Source: Nitrospiraceae bacterium (lineage in GTDB: Bacteria > Nitrospirota > Thermodesulfovibrionia > Thermodesulfovibrionales > UBA9159). From it: a DNA stretch of 5,617 bases. Position 1 is the first letter of the stretch. Every line of letters starts with the position of its first letter. Shown here piece after piece: positions 1 to 5,617 of this stretch. The notes under the pieces were generated by a model. That model searched no databases and was not told the DNA's origin. It worked only from the letters and a program-made list of their open reading frames with translations. Where the stretch lies: positions 1 through 5,617 of the forward strand of contig DMNE01000093.1 in assembly GCA_003453735.1 (NCBI GenBank). Reading direction: 5' to 3'. The translations under genes were made by a program, and so were the position numbers.

Positions 1-4
1 TCTG

Positions 5-83
5 AAGAGGTGTACCGCCAGAAAACAACACATTTAAGTATCGTGCTCGCACTTACAGATTACAACAGAAACAAACACCTCTT
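5..83 (+). repeat. Dispersed intergenic repeat, copy A
   Basis: Bases 14-82 align without a gap to 3137-3205, with 57 of 69 positions identical by hand count. The best conserved blocks are ACCGCCAGAAA at the left, ACAGATTAC in the middle and GAAACAAACACCTCT at the right. In this copy only, a perfect 9-bp inverted repeat brackets the unit: AAGAGGTGT at 5-13 and ACACCTCTT at 75-83. The mismatches show no three-base periodicity and I see no open frame, so it looks non-coding. It could be a small non-autonomous mobile repeat, a structured RNA or a remnant of an older duplication; nothing in the window decides between these. Confidence 0.7.
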
Positions 84-674
84 GGCTATTGACGCCATCT
101 GCATGTCAGGAAAATCGAGATGACTCAATCGATGAAAAGTACTCCGCACGGACGAGGTTCTCCTCAAAGATGCCTCTTTCATCCCGTAATAATGACTCCC
201 CCAATCAAACCTTCATCCAGTACAACATATAATCAGATTTTTTGATTACGCAAGGATTTCTGGTGGAAATGAATATCGGGCGAAACTCGACCCGTGTAAG
301 CTACGAGCGATAATAAACGCCGCAGAGGCATAGCCCAGCCATTTTAGTAAGTTTCGGGATGTACTTTTGTGGGGTTCACGAGCAGGAATCCAGGAAATGG
401 GAATATCGACTCCACCGCAAATTGACCTGACCGTTTCCCGTCGAAAATTCGCCACGAGGCTGCACATGAAGGTGAGGGGCGGGCCCTCTTTATGACATTA
501 TCTGTCGTCCCGCTATTGGTTCGACCAGTATGGCCTATGAAAAACTTTATAAAAATAGTTAAAATTAAATATGTATTTCAGAATAATCGGAAGAATACGA
601 GCAATTGAAACAATTGCAACAGGACAAGGAATAAAAAATTTGAAGAGATTAAACAAAATATATGGAAAGGCCAA
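84..674. other. Non-coding stretch, 591 bases
   Basis: I see no convincing gene on either strand. Short motifs follow repeat copy A in the same order as they follow copy B: ATGACTC (192), GATTTTTT (236) and a CCGT...AATAAA patch (292-318). The homologous unit may therefore be longer than the core, with indels. A GAGGG-GCGGG-CCCTC hairpin (474-488) is followed by only three Ts and is too weak to call a terminator. Bases 540-660 are very AT-rich and presumably hold the promoter of the small gene pair, but I could not fix a -35/-10 pair with good spacing. The inverted repeat at 601-617 is listed separately. Confidence 0.6.
601..617. promoter_or_regulatory. Perfect inverted repeat upstream of small gene pair
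   Basis: GCAATTG (601-607) and CAATTGC (611-617) are perfect reverse complements separated by AAA. The dyad lies about 58 bases before the proposed TTG start at 675, inside an AT-rich stretch where a promoter would be expected. The size and placement fit a repressor-binding operator. A small RNA hairpin is possible, but a 3-base loop and the lack of a following T-run argue against a terminator. The function is inferred; only the symmetry is seen. Confidence 0.35.
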
Positions 675-800
675 TTGGAGAAAGCTAAAAGGCGTTGTCA
701 AGTGCAGTTAGAAGACGGTGCTGTTCTTGAGGCCGAAGTACACTGGTACGAAGGACATGGCATCGGAAAGAAAGAAATAAAAATCAAAAAATATCTGTGA
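675..800 (+). CDS. Small hypothetical protein, 41 aa, TTG start
   Basis: This very short frame reads (f)MEKAKRRCQVQLEDG and then a C-terminal part with HWYEGHGIGKKEIKIKKYL. The same frame is closed by a stop at 606-608 and has no in-frame ATG, so TTG at 675 is the likely start. It is preceded by GGAAAGG (664-670) with a 4-base spacer. The protein is strongly basic at its C-terminus, with no membrane segment. Its TGA (798-800) overlaps the ribosome binding site of the next gene, so the two are almost certainly co-transcribed and probably translationally coupled. From memory, WYE-HGIG-K-E-KIK-YL tails occur in small proteins encoded next to homologues of the following gene, but I know of no function. 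An alternative is the 3' remnant of a longer gene. That is less likely because the frame starts at a sensible site. Confidence 0.6.
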   Translation: MEKAKRRCQVQLEDGAVLEAEVHWYEGHGIGKKEIKIKKYL

Positions 801-810
801 GGAGACGGAA

Positions 811-1032
811 ATGAGAAAATATTTTATGATATGCGTAGATAATCATGGCTATAAGTCATCGCTGGAGATTAGAAAACTCTACGAAGTGTTGAGTGACAAG
901 GTTGCGGAAAAACATCACCAGCTAAGAGTCATTGATGAATCAGGCGAGGATTATTTATATCCTGACCAGTTTTTTGCCCCTGTACGGTTACCTAATATCA
1001 CAAAAGAAAAATTGGATTTAGTGACAGCATAG
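811..1032 (+). CDS. Conserved hypothetical protein, 73 aa
   Basis: ATG at 811 follows a strong GAGGAG (799-804) with a 6-base spacer. The protein is soluble and mixed in charge. Residues 1-10 form a short hydrophobic strand (MRKYFMICVD), residues 16-31 a likely helix, and residues 38-58 carry a striking RVIDESGEDYLYP block followed by FFAPVRLP. That block looks like the core of a small conserved family of unassigned role that I recall from several bacterial groups. There is no signal peptide, membrane segment or obvious catalytic motif. The gene starts 10 bases after the stop of the 41-aa ORF, and the pair behaves as a two-gene operon. A TA-like pair is possible given the sizes and spacing, but no motif supports it, so I leave the function open. 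The coding call itself is firm. Confidence 0.85.
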   Translation: MRKYFMICVDNHGYKSSLEIRKLYEVLSDKVAEKHHQLRVIDESGEDYLYPDQFFAPVRLPNITKEKLDLVTA

Positions 1033-1229
1033 AAGTCTGATATCCTTTATTACTAATGTTGGCATTAGCGGCGCTCACATATCTACCAGCTTTTGCGGGA
1101 GAATGCAAGTTCCTCCAAGTTTTTCAATCTGTTTATTTCCTTTTCTACTCCTCAGACGCAGGGAATAGCAGTTGACGCTCAGTGCTCCCTAAGTCAACGC
1201 CAATCGCGATGTCCCAAAACTGTTTCCTT

Positions 1230-1297
1230 CCGCCAGTAATCGAGACCGGCAACCATCCGACTTACTGTGACAGATTATAGTGGTAATTGACACCGTC
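1230..1297 (+). repeat. Dispersed intergenic repeat, divergent copy C
   Basis: This block aligns without a gap to copy B (3138-3205) at 42 of 68 positions by hand count. CCGCCAG and ACAGATTA are both intact and exactly 40 bases apart start to start, as in copies A and B. CTTAC just before the middle block and ACACC near the right end are also kept. Identity is much lower than between A and B, so this would be an older copy. The ungapped register and identical spacing make chance unlikely, but a database search is needed to be sure. Confidence 0.5.
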
Positions 1298-1501
1298 AAA
1301 CAGAGGGCTTCCACTGATACTTAATGACAATCGCCGCCGAGACACAGGTTGTAAACACATGCACTCTTATAAATGCGATCCAGACAACAAGAAAGCGATT
1401 GTGCATTTAAGTTTCTTTGCCTTTCCGCTCTGTGGTAAGATTATTTAGAATTGAGGTGCAGGATAACATAACGAGAATCCAATACAGTTGTAAATCAAGC
1501 T

Positions 1502-1524
1502 CATTGCACAGAATGAGTGCAATG
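1502..1524. promoter_or_regulatory. Candidate TA operator, 8-bp inverted repeat
   Basis: CATTGCAC (1502-1509) and GTGCAATG (1517-1524) are perfect reverse complements with a 7-base spacer (AGAATGA). The right arm ends 19 bases before the ATG of the DUF433 gene, just ahead of its ribosome binding site. TA operons are commonly autorepressed by the antitoxin or the TA complex at palindromes in this position. The symmetry is seen; binding by the DUF433 product is inferred. Confidence 0.5.
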
Positions 1525-1543
1525 TTGTTCTGAAGGAGCGATT

Positions 1544-1783
1544 ATGAAGGAGAAAACTATTGGACGTTACATTGTGACAGATTCCGCTATCTGCCATGGA
1601 GAACCCGTCTTTCGCGGCACACGCATTTTGGTTGCGGACGTGCTCGAGCAGGTAGCTAATGGTATGGCATGGGAGGCTATAATCGATGAGTGGCGGGGCG
1701 CATTCACAAAAAATGCTATTGCAGAGGCAATACGTATTGCTCGTGATATGTTGCTCAGCCACCCATCTGAACTTGTGGTTTAG
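1544..1783 (+). CDS. DUF433 family antitoxin-type protein
   Basis: This 79-aa protein has the DUF433 (PF04255) pattern: a start strand (RYIVTDSAICHGEPVFRGTR, residues 8-27) with the signature G-x-P-V-x-R-G-T-R, then I/L-V-ADVLEQVANGM (28-41), the EAIIDEW segment (44-50) and a final helix with AIAEAIRIARDML (59-70). Family members are short winged-helix or VapB-like DNA-binding proteins, usually paired with a DUF5615 PIN-like protein, as here. ATG at 1544 is preceded by GAAGGAG (1532-1538) with a 5-base spacer. An in-frame GTG at 1517 would add nine residues but lies inside the inverted repeat and lacks a good ribosome binding site, so I prefer the ATG. Likely role: neutralising the next gene's product and repressing the operon. 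The TA role is inferred from the family and the pairing. Confidence 0.88.
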   Translation: MKEKTIGRYIVTDSAICHGEPVFRGTRILVADVLEQVANGMAWEAIIDEWRGAFTKNAIAEAIRIARDMLLSHPSELVV

Positions 1784-1794
1784 ACTATCGACTC

Positions 1795-2178
1795 GTGAAC
1801 ATACTCGATGAAAATATTCCTGACAGCCAGCGATTGTTATTGAAAAGCTGGCGCATCCGGGTTTCGCAGATAGGGCATGAAGTTGGCCGTCAAGGCTTAA
1901 AGGATGAAGCTATTATCCCCTTACTTCACAAGTTAGACCATGTCACTTTTTTTACCCGAGACAAAGGGTTTTATGATCGCCGGTTATGCCATGCTGATTA
2001 TTGTCTGGTCTGTCTGATTGTGGGTCAATATGAGGTGGCTTCGTTCATCCGTCATTTTTTGAGGCATCCGTCTTTTAATACGAGTGCGAAACGAATGGGT
2101 AAGGTAATCCGATTAAAACACGTTGGGTTTCAAATATGGCAACAGAATGCGGAAAAAGAAACAGACGTGCAATGGTGA
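1795..2178 (+). CDS. DUF5615 PIN-like toxin-type protein
   Basis: This 127-aa protein matches the DUF5615 (PF18480) PIN-like pattern. The N-terminal strand NILDENIP carries acidic D5/E6, a second acidic site lies in GLKDEAII (D37/E38), and FFTRDKGFYDRR supplies D56 and D61 where PIN-type RNases keep their metal-binding aspartates. The motifs needed for nuclease activity thus appear present. The start is GTG at 1795, because the family begins directly with the ILxDENhP strand. No strong ribosome binding site is visible, and the gap of 11 bases after the DUF433 stop suggests translational coupling. The C-terminal part (about residues 95-127) is variable and basic. The likely role is an RNA-cleaving toxin held by the upstream protein. 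Activity is inferred from the family; the specific RNA target is unknown. Confidence 0.85.
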   Translation: MNILDENIPDSQRLLLKSWRIRVSQIGHEVGRQGLKDEAIIPLLHKLDHVTFFTRDKGFYDRRLCHADYCLVCLIVGQYEVASFIRHFLRHPSFNTSAKRMGKVIRLKHVGFQIWQQNAEKETDVQW

Positions 2179-2200
2179 ATTGTTTTGAAGAATATTGGCC

Positions 2201-2617
2201 ATGGTTCACACTGATACTATTCCCCTGAGTACAAGGGGTTTCGCTGATATTATAGATATTACGGAGAAGGTTGCAGCAATTGCTTCCACATCCGGTGTCT
2301 CCAATGGCATAGTAACAGTTTTCTGCCAAGGCTCAACAGGCACTATTACAACTATAGAATTTGAATCAGGGGTGGTAAAAGATTTGCAGGAGGCAATAGA
2401 AAAAATAGCCCCATCAAATATTCCTTACGAACACAACAAAAGATGGGGTGATGGTAACGGCTTCTCTCATGTCAGGGCTGCGCTAATGAAACCTTCATTG
2501 TCTGTTCCCCTCATAAACGGCGCCATGGCGTTGGGTACGTGGCAACGGATTGTCTTCATTGACTTCGATAACAGAGGTAGGAACAGGAGTATTATTGTTC
2601 AGGCTATGGGAGAGTAA
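2201..2617 (+). CDS. yjbQ: YjbQ/UPF0047 family protein
   Basis: At 138 aa it has the usual family length. Recognisable blocks are SNGIVTVFCQGSTGTITTIE (34-53), the P-x-x-x-Y-x-H segment with IPYEHNK (74-80), NGFSHVRAALMKPSLSVPL (86-104), the LGTWQRIVFIDFDN block (111-124) and the final IIVQAMG. His78 and His90, both usually conserved, are present. Where many members have VPHTTA, this one has CQGSTG, as in the GST variant subfamily. E. coli YjbQ shows weak thiamine-phosphate synthase activity, hence the database name 'secondary thiamine-phosphate synthase', but the true role is unsettled. ATG at 2201 is preferred. An in-frame TTG at 2195, closer to GAAG (2187-2190), is a real alternative and adds two residues. 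The gene starts 22 bases after the toxin gene, so it may share its transcript. Confidence 0.88.
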   Translation: MVHTDTIPLSTRGFADIIDITEKVAAIASTSGVSNGIVTVFCQGSTGTITTIEFESGVVKDLQEAIEKIAPSNIPYEHNKRWGDGNGFSHVRAALMKPSLSVPLINGAMALGTWQRIVFIDFDNRGRNRSIIVQAMGE

Positions 2618-2650
2618 CATATTTGATTCCTATTGAATGCTTGTGAAATT

Positions 2651-3010
2651 ATGGCCTCAGGCGATGCTCACAGACAGTGGTTTCCGGAAATGATAGAGGC
2701 ACTGCGGCAACATTGGACGCCGGACCTGTCATGGTCTGATATCACTCTTCTTGCTTCTCTGCTGGACAACATGCTTTGGCAAATCAGAAAAGACCGAAAC
2801 ATCATTCCTCCCATGTTAACGTGCCCAAAATGCGGGGTAAGAGGCCGATCACGTTTTGCAGGCATTTCAGTGAACGCAACTATTCTTGCTGCAGGGCGTT
2901 TCGGTGTAACACCAAAAAATGAGGCTAAGCAATTATCGAGGCGTTGGGAAAAATACCGTAAAGAGCATGACCTTGACATCCATGGCAAGAGACGCTCAAA
3001 TGAATTTTAA
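2651..3010 (+). CDS. Conserved hypothetical protein with CPKCG knuckle
   Basis: This 119-aa protein opens with GDAHRQWFPEMIEALRQHW (residues 4-22). A helical stretch SWSDITLLASLLDNMLWQIRK follows (27-47), then CPKCG (58-62) within PPMLTCPKCGVRG. The C-terminal half is basic and helical, ending in YRKEHDLDIHGK (102-113). Only one cysteine pair is present, so a metal site would need other ligands, perhaps His, or a dimer. There is no signal peptide or membrane segment. I recall similar small proteins with the HRQWFPEM opening and a CPKCG motif in other bacteria, all unassigned. The start is uncertain: ATG at 2651 begins just before the conserved GDAHRQW, while an in-frame TTG at 2633 would add six residues. 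Neither has a strong ribosome binding site. It follows the YjbQ gene by 33 bases and is probably the last gene of the cluster. Confidence 0.75.
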   Translation: MASGDAHRQWFPEMIEALRQHWTPDLSWSDITLLASLLDNMLWQIRKDRNIIPPMLTCPKCGVRGRSRFAGISVNATILAAGRFGVTPKNEAKQLSRRWEKYRKEHDLDIHGKRRSNEF

Positions 3011-3592
3011 AAGTTTATTCGTCTGTAGTATCATTCTGACGATTTTACAAATAACGTGATAGTGTTCGATCACTCTGCCAGACGCAAGATGTTTCTGGAA
3101 GTCAATAGTTTCAGACTGTTGAATATAGTCTCGATAACCGCCAGAAAGCAACACCTTTAAGCGCCGGGCTTACACTAACAGATTACTATCGAAACAAACA
3201 CCTCTCAGCGGATGACTCCGCCAATAAGGAAACGGATCTCGGAAGCTTTAACAGATGTGGAGTACTGAAAAAAAAGTGTCAAAAAAGATTTTTGGATAAC
3301 ATATAGAAGTCCGCACCGTTTGAGTAGCGGCGAACAATAAAGGTTTCTCCCCGACAATAACATTTATGCGGTGTTAAGGACAGTCATAAATAAACATTAT
3401 GGCGACCAACGCTTTTTCGACAAAGTCCTTGCAACGACCGCCGAAGGCCAGTACCATATATGATAGACACAAGAACCAATATATAGCTGGAAGGCTTATT
3501 TCTGGAATACTTTCGGATCAAATCCTTCACAACAGCACGAAGGAATCCATGCGAATTTGAAACGGCGCATATGTCGTCTTGTAAAATTACTC
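3011..3592. other. Non-coding stretch between convergent genes, 582 bases
   Basis: I see no gene on either strand. A GTGAT-N8-ATCAC hairpin (3056-3073) after the last cluster gene lacks a T-run and is not called a terminator. Repeat copy B sits at 3137-3205. Directly after it is a small hairpin, GCGGA-TGAC-TCCGC (3208-3221). The left end of the transposase-like locus should lie somewhere in 3210-3592, but I could not find a terminal inverted repeat because the partner end is outside the window. Confidence 0.55.
3137..3205 (+). repeat. Dispersed intergenic repeat, copy B
   Basis: This is the ungapped partner of 14-82 in direct orientation, with 57 of 69 bases identical. The 15-base right block (GAAACAAACACCTCT) and the left block ACCGCCAGAAA are fully conserved. 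The 9-bp left arm that makes copy A an inverted-repeat-bounded unit is absent here. Downstream, ATGACTC comes 75 bases after the unit start (178 in copy A). The wider homology, if real, would therefore carry a ~100-base deletion here or an insertion in A. Confidence 0.7.
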
Positions 3593-5617
3593 CTATTCGA
3601 ATGAATGTTCCTCACCAAGTGCTGCTGCTAAACCTACTCGTTTCGTTTGCTTGATGTGCCGCCGATCCTTAAACTGGTCAACGCTCTTCTCACCAGAAAC
3701 AAGGAACTTCAGAAAAGATTTCCCTTGGAAGCGACAACTTTGGGAAATTGAGAGCAATCGAAGATATTGTAGAGCAACCCGCTTGAAGAAGCTCCCTGAA
3801 ATCTTCCTTTGTACCGCCAGGTGCCTACTCGCCCTTTCTGCCATGTTATTGTTCCAAGGTATTCCATCCTCTTCTAGGAAACGGAATAGACTTTCCTTAT
3901 ACCGAATAAATCGTTTCTGGTATTTCTGGGTGATTTCGCTCTTGTATTCACGACCCAGAATGACTTTCCTGTATTACCGATCAACCTTTTGTCCATGCTT
4001 GCTAAGATGGCACCGTTTCAGACCATACTTGTCGACATCGGCCACGATAGGAACGAGTACGTCGCGAAAGGCACCAAGAAAACTTTCAAATTCTAAGTCG
4101 AAAGGGTTCTTCCATAAATCGTCGTTCAAATCACGGATCAGGTGAACTAGGCATTTTTGCTGTCGGCATTTGCATGAGTCGTAGCCACCGTAGAAGTCAG
4201 TGATTAGAACCCCTTTGTATCCTTTAAGAATTCCTTGTATTAGAGCGGCTTCCCGAGTTTCCGTCAGTCTAAAGACCACATGAGTACCATCAGTCAGTAC
4301 CCAGACATAGTGATCGGCCCCCTGAACATTGATCTTTGTCTCGTCGACATGAATAAAAGGGCTTGCCAGGATTCTTTTTAAGAGCATCCTCTCACTTATA
4401 ACATAATGCTCGGCTAAGTCTACCATGAAATTGATGATGCTGGCATCGGTGATGCTCTCACCGAACAAGTCTTCGACGACTTGACAGATGGCGCTGTAAG
4501 GATGTCGAAGCGTTATGCGTTGGTAGACAGCCCAAGCACGAAAGCCATGTCCATACAATCGGCCCTTGAAACGCTTGATACCAGGCGGCAAATGATGGCG
4601 TTCGCACTGACGGCAGTAGCTCATCCTTCCGACGTATTTGGTAATAGTCTTTCGGTACCCGCTCTTTGTAAAGACCAGGTCAATAACCGTGTGCGCGGCC
4701 AGTTTATCAGTCATCTTCATTGTTTGGCCACTATGCCGCTGGCACTTTGTAGGGCGCCTAACACGTATGATCTTGCCAGCCTTGACGGGAATGACCCGAC
4801 GAAATGCGGGGTGGCCTTTGAGACCACCTGGCCCCTTCCTACTAGCCTCGTTCTCACTATCACGCTCTGCTACACAAATGCGATTCTTTTTGTACTCGGC
4901 ATGTGCTGACCTCAATATTGCTTCAAGTAAGTTGTGAATACGTTGACCAGAGGCAGTTGAGTTTTGTTTCGGTGCGTCTGCGAAGTCCACATCAGAGCGA
5001 GTCGTTGCTGCCTGACCGATGTCCCTGAGTTCAGAAAGTAAAATCTTTAATGCACTGCAATCTTCCAGATTGTAGGTAATAATCCTGTTCTTTAGGTCAT
5101 CACTCTTGGATGCCTCCCACTTCAATCGCCATACGATCTCTGCAAGCCAGAAGCATCTGAGCAAGTCCATGTCGCTCCTACGAGTCTACCCAAATCCTTC
5201 AGGATATTCGACCTTGTAGGGAAATAAAGTTTGCCAAATATGAATGAGTTCACATTGACCAATCGCTTTCTCATAGCATCAAATGCCTGGCCGTAATCTT
5301 TAGTAATGCGCTGTAACGCCTTTGGCTCATAGCTCCCATAGTGATAGATTGGAGGATCAGGGTGTGCTTCTGTTATCTGCAATAGAGCTTTGAAGATGCT
5401 AAGCTCGTTGTCCGCTGAATCTGCCCACAGGGATCGACACTCAAGTCTGCTCCTAGTGGAAATGATGACGCCGATGAGATAATAGGTTCCGTGATCCGGC
5501 ACACCTTCGATATCGAGGAAAAGCTCAACGTCATGAAGAGGGACTACCGGTGGCTGATGAACATATATCTTCCCGGTGCGCAATGCCAAAGCTTGTAGTT
5601 CCGTATTAAACACCGAT
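3593..5617 (-). pseudogene. YprB-type nuclease/IS66-type transposase fusion, broken, partial
   Basis: One minus-strand gene enters at the right edge and ends with TAG at 3593-3595. Its first part (about 5617-5010) reads as the RNase H-like YprB domain found at the end of TM0106-type RecB-like nucleases. FLDIEGVPD carries D and E at 5514-5506, followed by IYHYGSYE, FGKLYFPTRSN and the closing YNLEDCSALK. The next part is an IS66-type transposase: a degenerate zinc-binding region (YCRQC near 4615), HVDET (Asp at 4343-4345), ITDFYGGYD (Asp at 4196-4198), QQKCLVHLIRDLN, and NNNMAER with the third acidic residue at 3836-3838. Two lesions break it. A single-base deletion near 5140 separates SDASGLQ from EIVWRLKWE. 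An in-frame TAA at 3974-3976 falls between KHGQKVDR and YRKVILGRE, with the same frame open on both sides. The N-terminal RecB-like part, if present, lies outside. Loss of function is inferred; assembly errors are the alternative. Confidence 0.85.
3593..5617 (-). mobile_element. IS66-related element, ends not resolved
   Basis: The transposase domain marks this as part of an insertion-sequence-type element, convergent with the upstream gene cluster. No IS66 helper genes (tnpA or tnpB type) are visible in the window. Typical IS66 ends begin with GTAAGC. The only reverse-strand match I noticed, GTGTAAGCCCGGCGC, falls inside repeat copy B (about 3160-3174) and reads away from this gene, so I do not use it as an end. 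The right end lies beyond the window. Confidence 0.4.

Larger units (their letters stand above)
1033..1543. other. Non-coding stretch, 511 bases
   Basis: There is no convincing gene on either strand. Just after the upstream stop there is a small perfect hairpin, CTAATG-TTGG-CATTAG (1053-1068), without a T-run, so it is at best a weak transcript end. The stretch holds the divergent repeat copy C (1230-1297) and ends with the inverted repeat 1502-1524 before the DUF433 gene. The promoter of the downstream cluster must lie here, probably in 1400-1520, but no clear -35/-10 pair stands out. Confidence 0.55.

Noticed and set aside
246..467. 73-codon minus-strand frame in the left non-coding stretch
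   Set aside because: No recognisable family, no ribosome binding site and no partner genes; could occur by chance in this base composition.
474..488. GAGGG-GCGGG-CCCTC hairpin as a terminator
   Set aside because: Five-base-pair stem, only three following Ts, and no gene ending nearby on either strand.
513..701. Minus-strand frame rich in hydrophobic residues, looking like a small membrane protein
   Set aside because: The hydrophobicity comes from AT-rich antisense of the upstream region; no ribosome binding site, and it overlaps the better-supported 41-aa ORF.
1053..1068. CTAATG-TTGG-CATTAG hairpin as terminator of the small gene pair
   Set aside because: Short stem with no T-run; noted in the gap entry but not called.
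1445..1762. 105-codon minus-strand open frame opposite the DUF433 gene
   Set aside because: It is antisense to a gene with a clear family match, has a composition unlike a real protein, and has no ribosome binding site.
3160..3174. GTAAGC-containing reverse-strand sequence as an IS66 end
   Set aside because: It lies in the repeat shared with copy A, where the motif is not kept, and points away from the transposase gene.
3810..3820. TGTACCGCCAG-like match to the left end of the repeat
   Set aside because: It lies in the transposase coding sequence (reverse strand reads LAVQRK), and similarity stops after the first block.
3651..4145. Plus-strand 164-codon frame
   Set aside because: Antisense of the transposase-type gene, rich in Arg/Ser/Leu as expected for a shadow frame.
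4481..4937. Overlapping plus-strand frames of 142 and 99 codons
   Set aside because: Antisense of the fusion gene, whose opposite strand carries clear motifs.
1..5617. CRISPR array, tRNA or rRNA
   Set aside because: No regularly spaced short repeats and no recognisable tRNA or rRNA segments were seen; the three repeat copies are far apart and divergent.

Overview
This is a bacterial accessory or intergenic-rich region of moderate, AT-leaning base composition, with long non-coding stretches, a toxin-antitoxin (TA) type gene pair and a decayed insertion-sequence-like gene. The taxon cannot be fixed from the window. The mix of small conserved hypothetical genes, a DUF433/DUF5615 pair and broken mobile genes would suit an environmental bacterium (for example a planctomycete of the anammox type), but that is a guess.

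Left part (1-1032): about 670 bases of non-coding DNA that begin with a ~79-base repeat copy. Then comes a tight pair of very small plus-strand genes. The first is a 41-aa ORF that appears to start with TTG (675-800). The second is a 73-aa conserved hypothetical protein (811-1032) whose ribosome binding site overlaps the stop codon of the first. A perfect 7-bp inverted repeat lies about 58 bases upstream of the pair.

Middle (1033-3010): about 500 non-coding bases, with a divergent third copy of the repeat, lead into a plus-strand four-gene cluster with short gaps (11, 22 and 33 bases). The genes are a DUF433 antitoxin-type protein, a DUF5615 PIN-like toxin-type protein, a YjbQ/UPF0047 family protein and a conserved hypothetical protein with a CPKCG knuckle. 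A perfect 8-bp inverted repeat with a 7-base spacer sits just before the first gene and is a good candidate operator for TA autoregulation.

Right part (3011-5617): about 580 non-coding bases, with the second good copy of the repeat, separate the cluster from a convergent minus-strand gene that runs off the right edge. This gene joins a YprB/RNase H-like nuclease segment, of the kind found at the C-terminus of TM0106-type RecB-like nucleases, to an IS66-type DDE transposase. It is broken by one single-base frameshift (~5140) and one in-frame TAA (3974-3976). All three DDE residues are still present in the reading frames.

The least explained signal is the repeat. Copies at 14-82 and 3137-3205 are 57/69 identical without a gap. 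A copy at 1230-1297 is 42/68 identical to the second, also without a gap. All three lie in the same orientation in gene-free DNA, and the outer two flank both small gene clusters.
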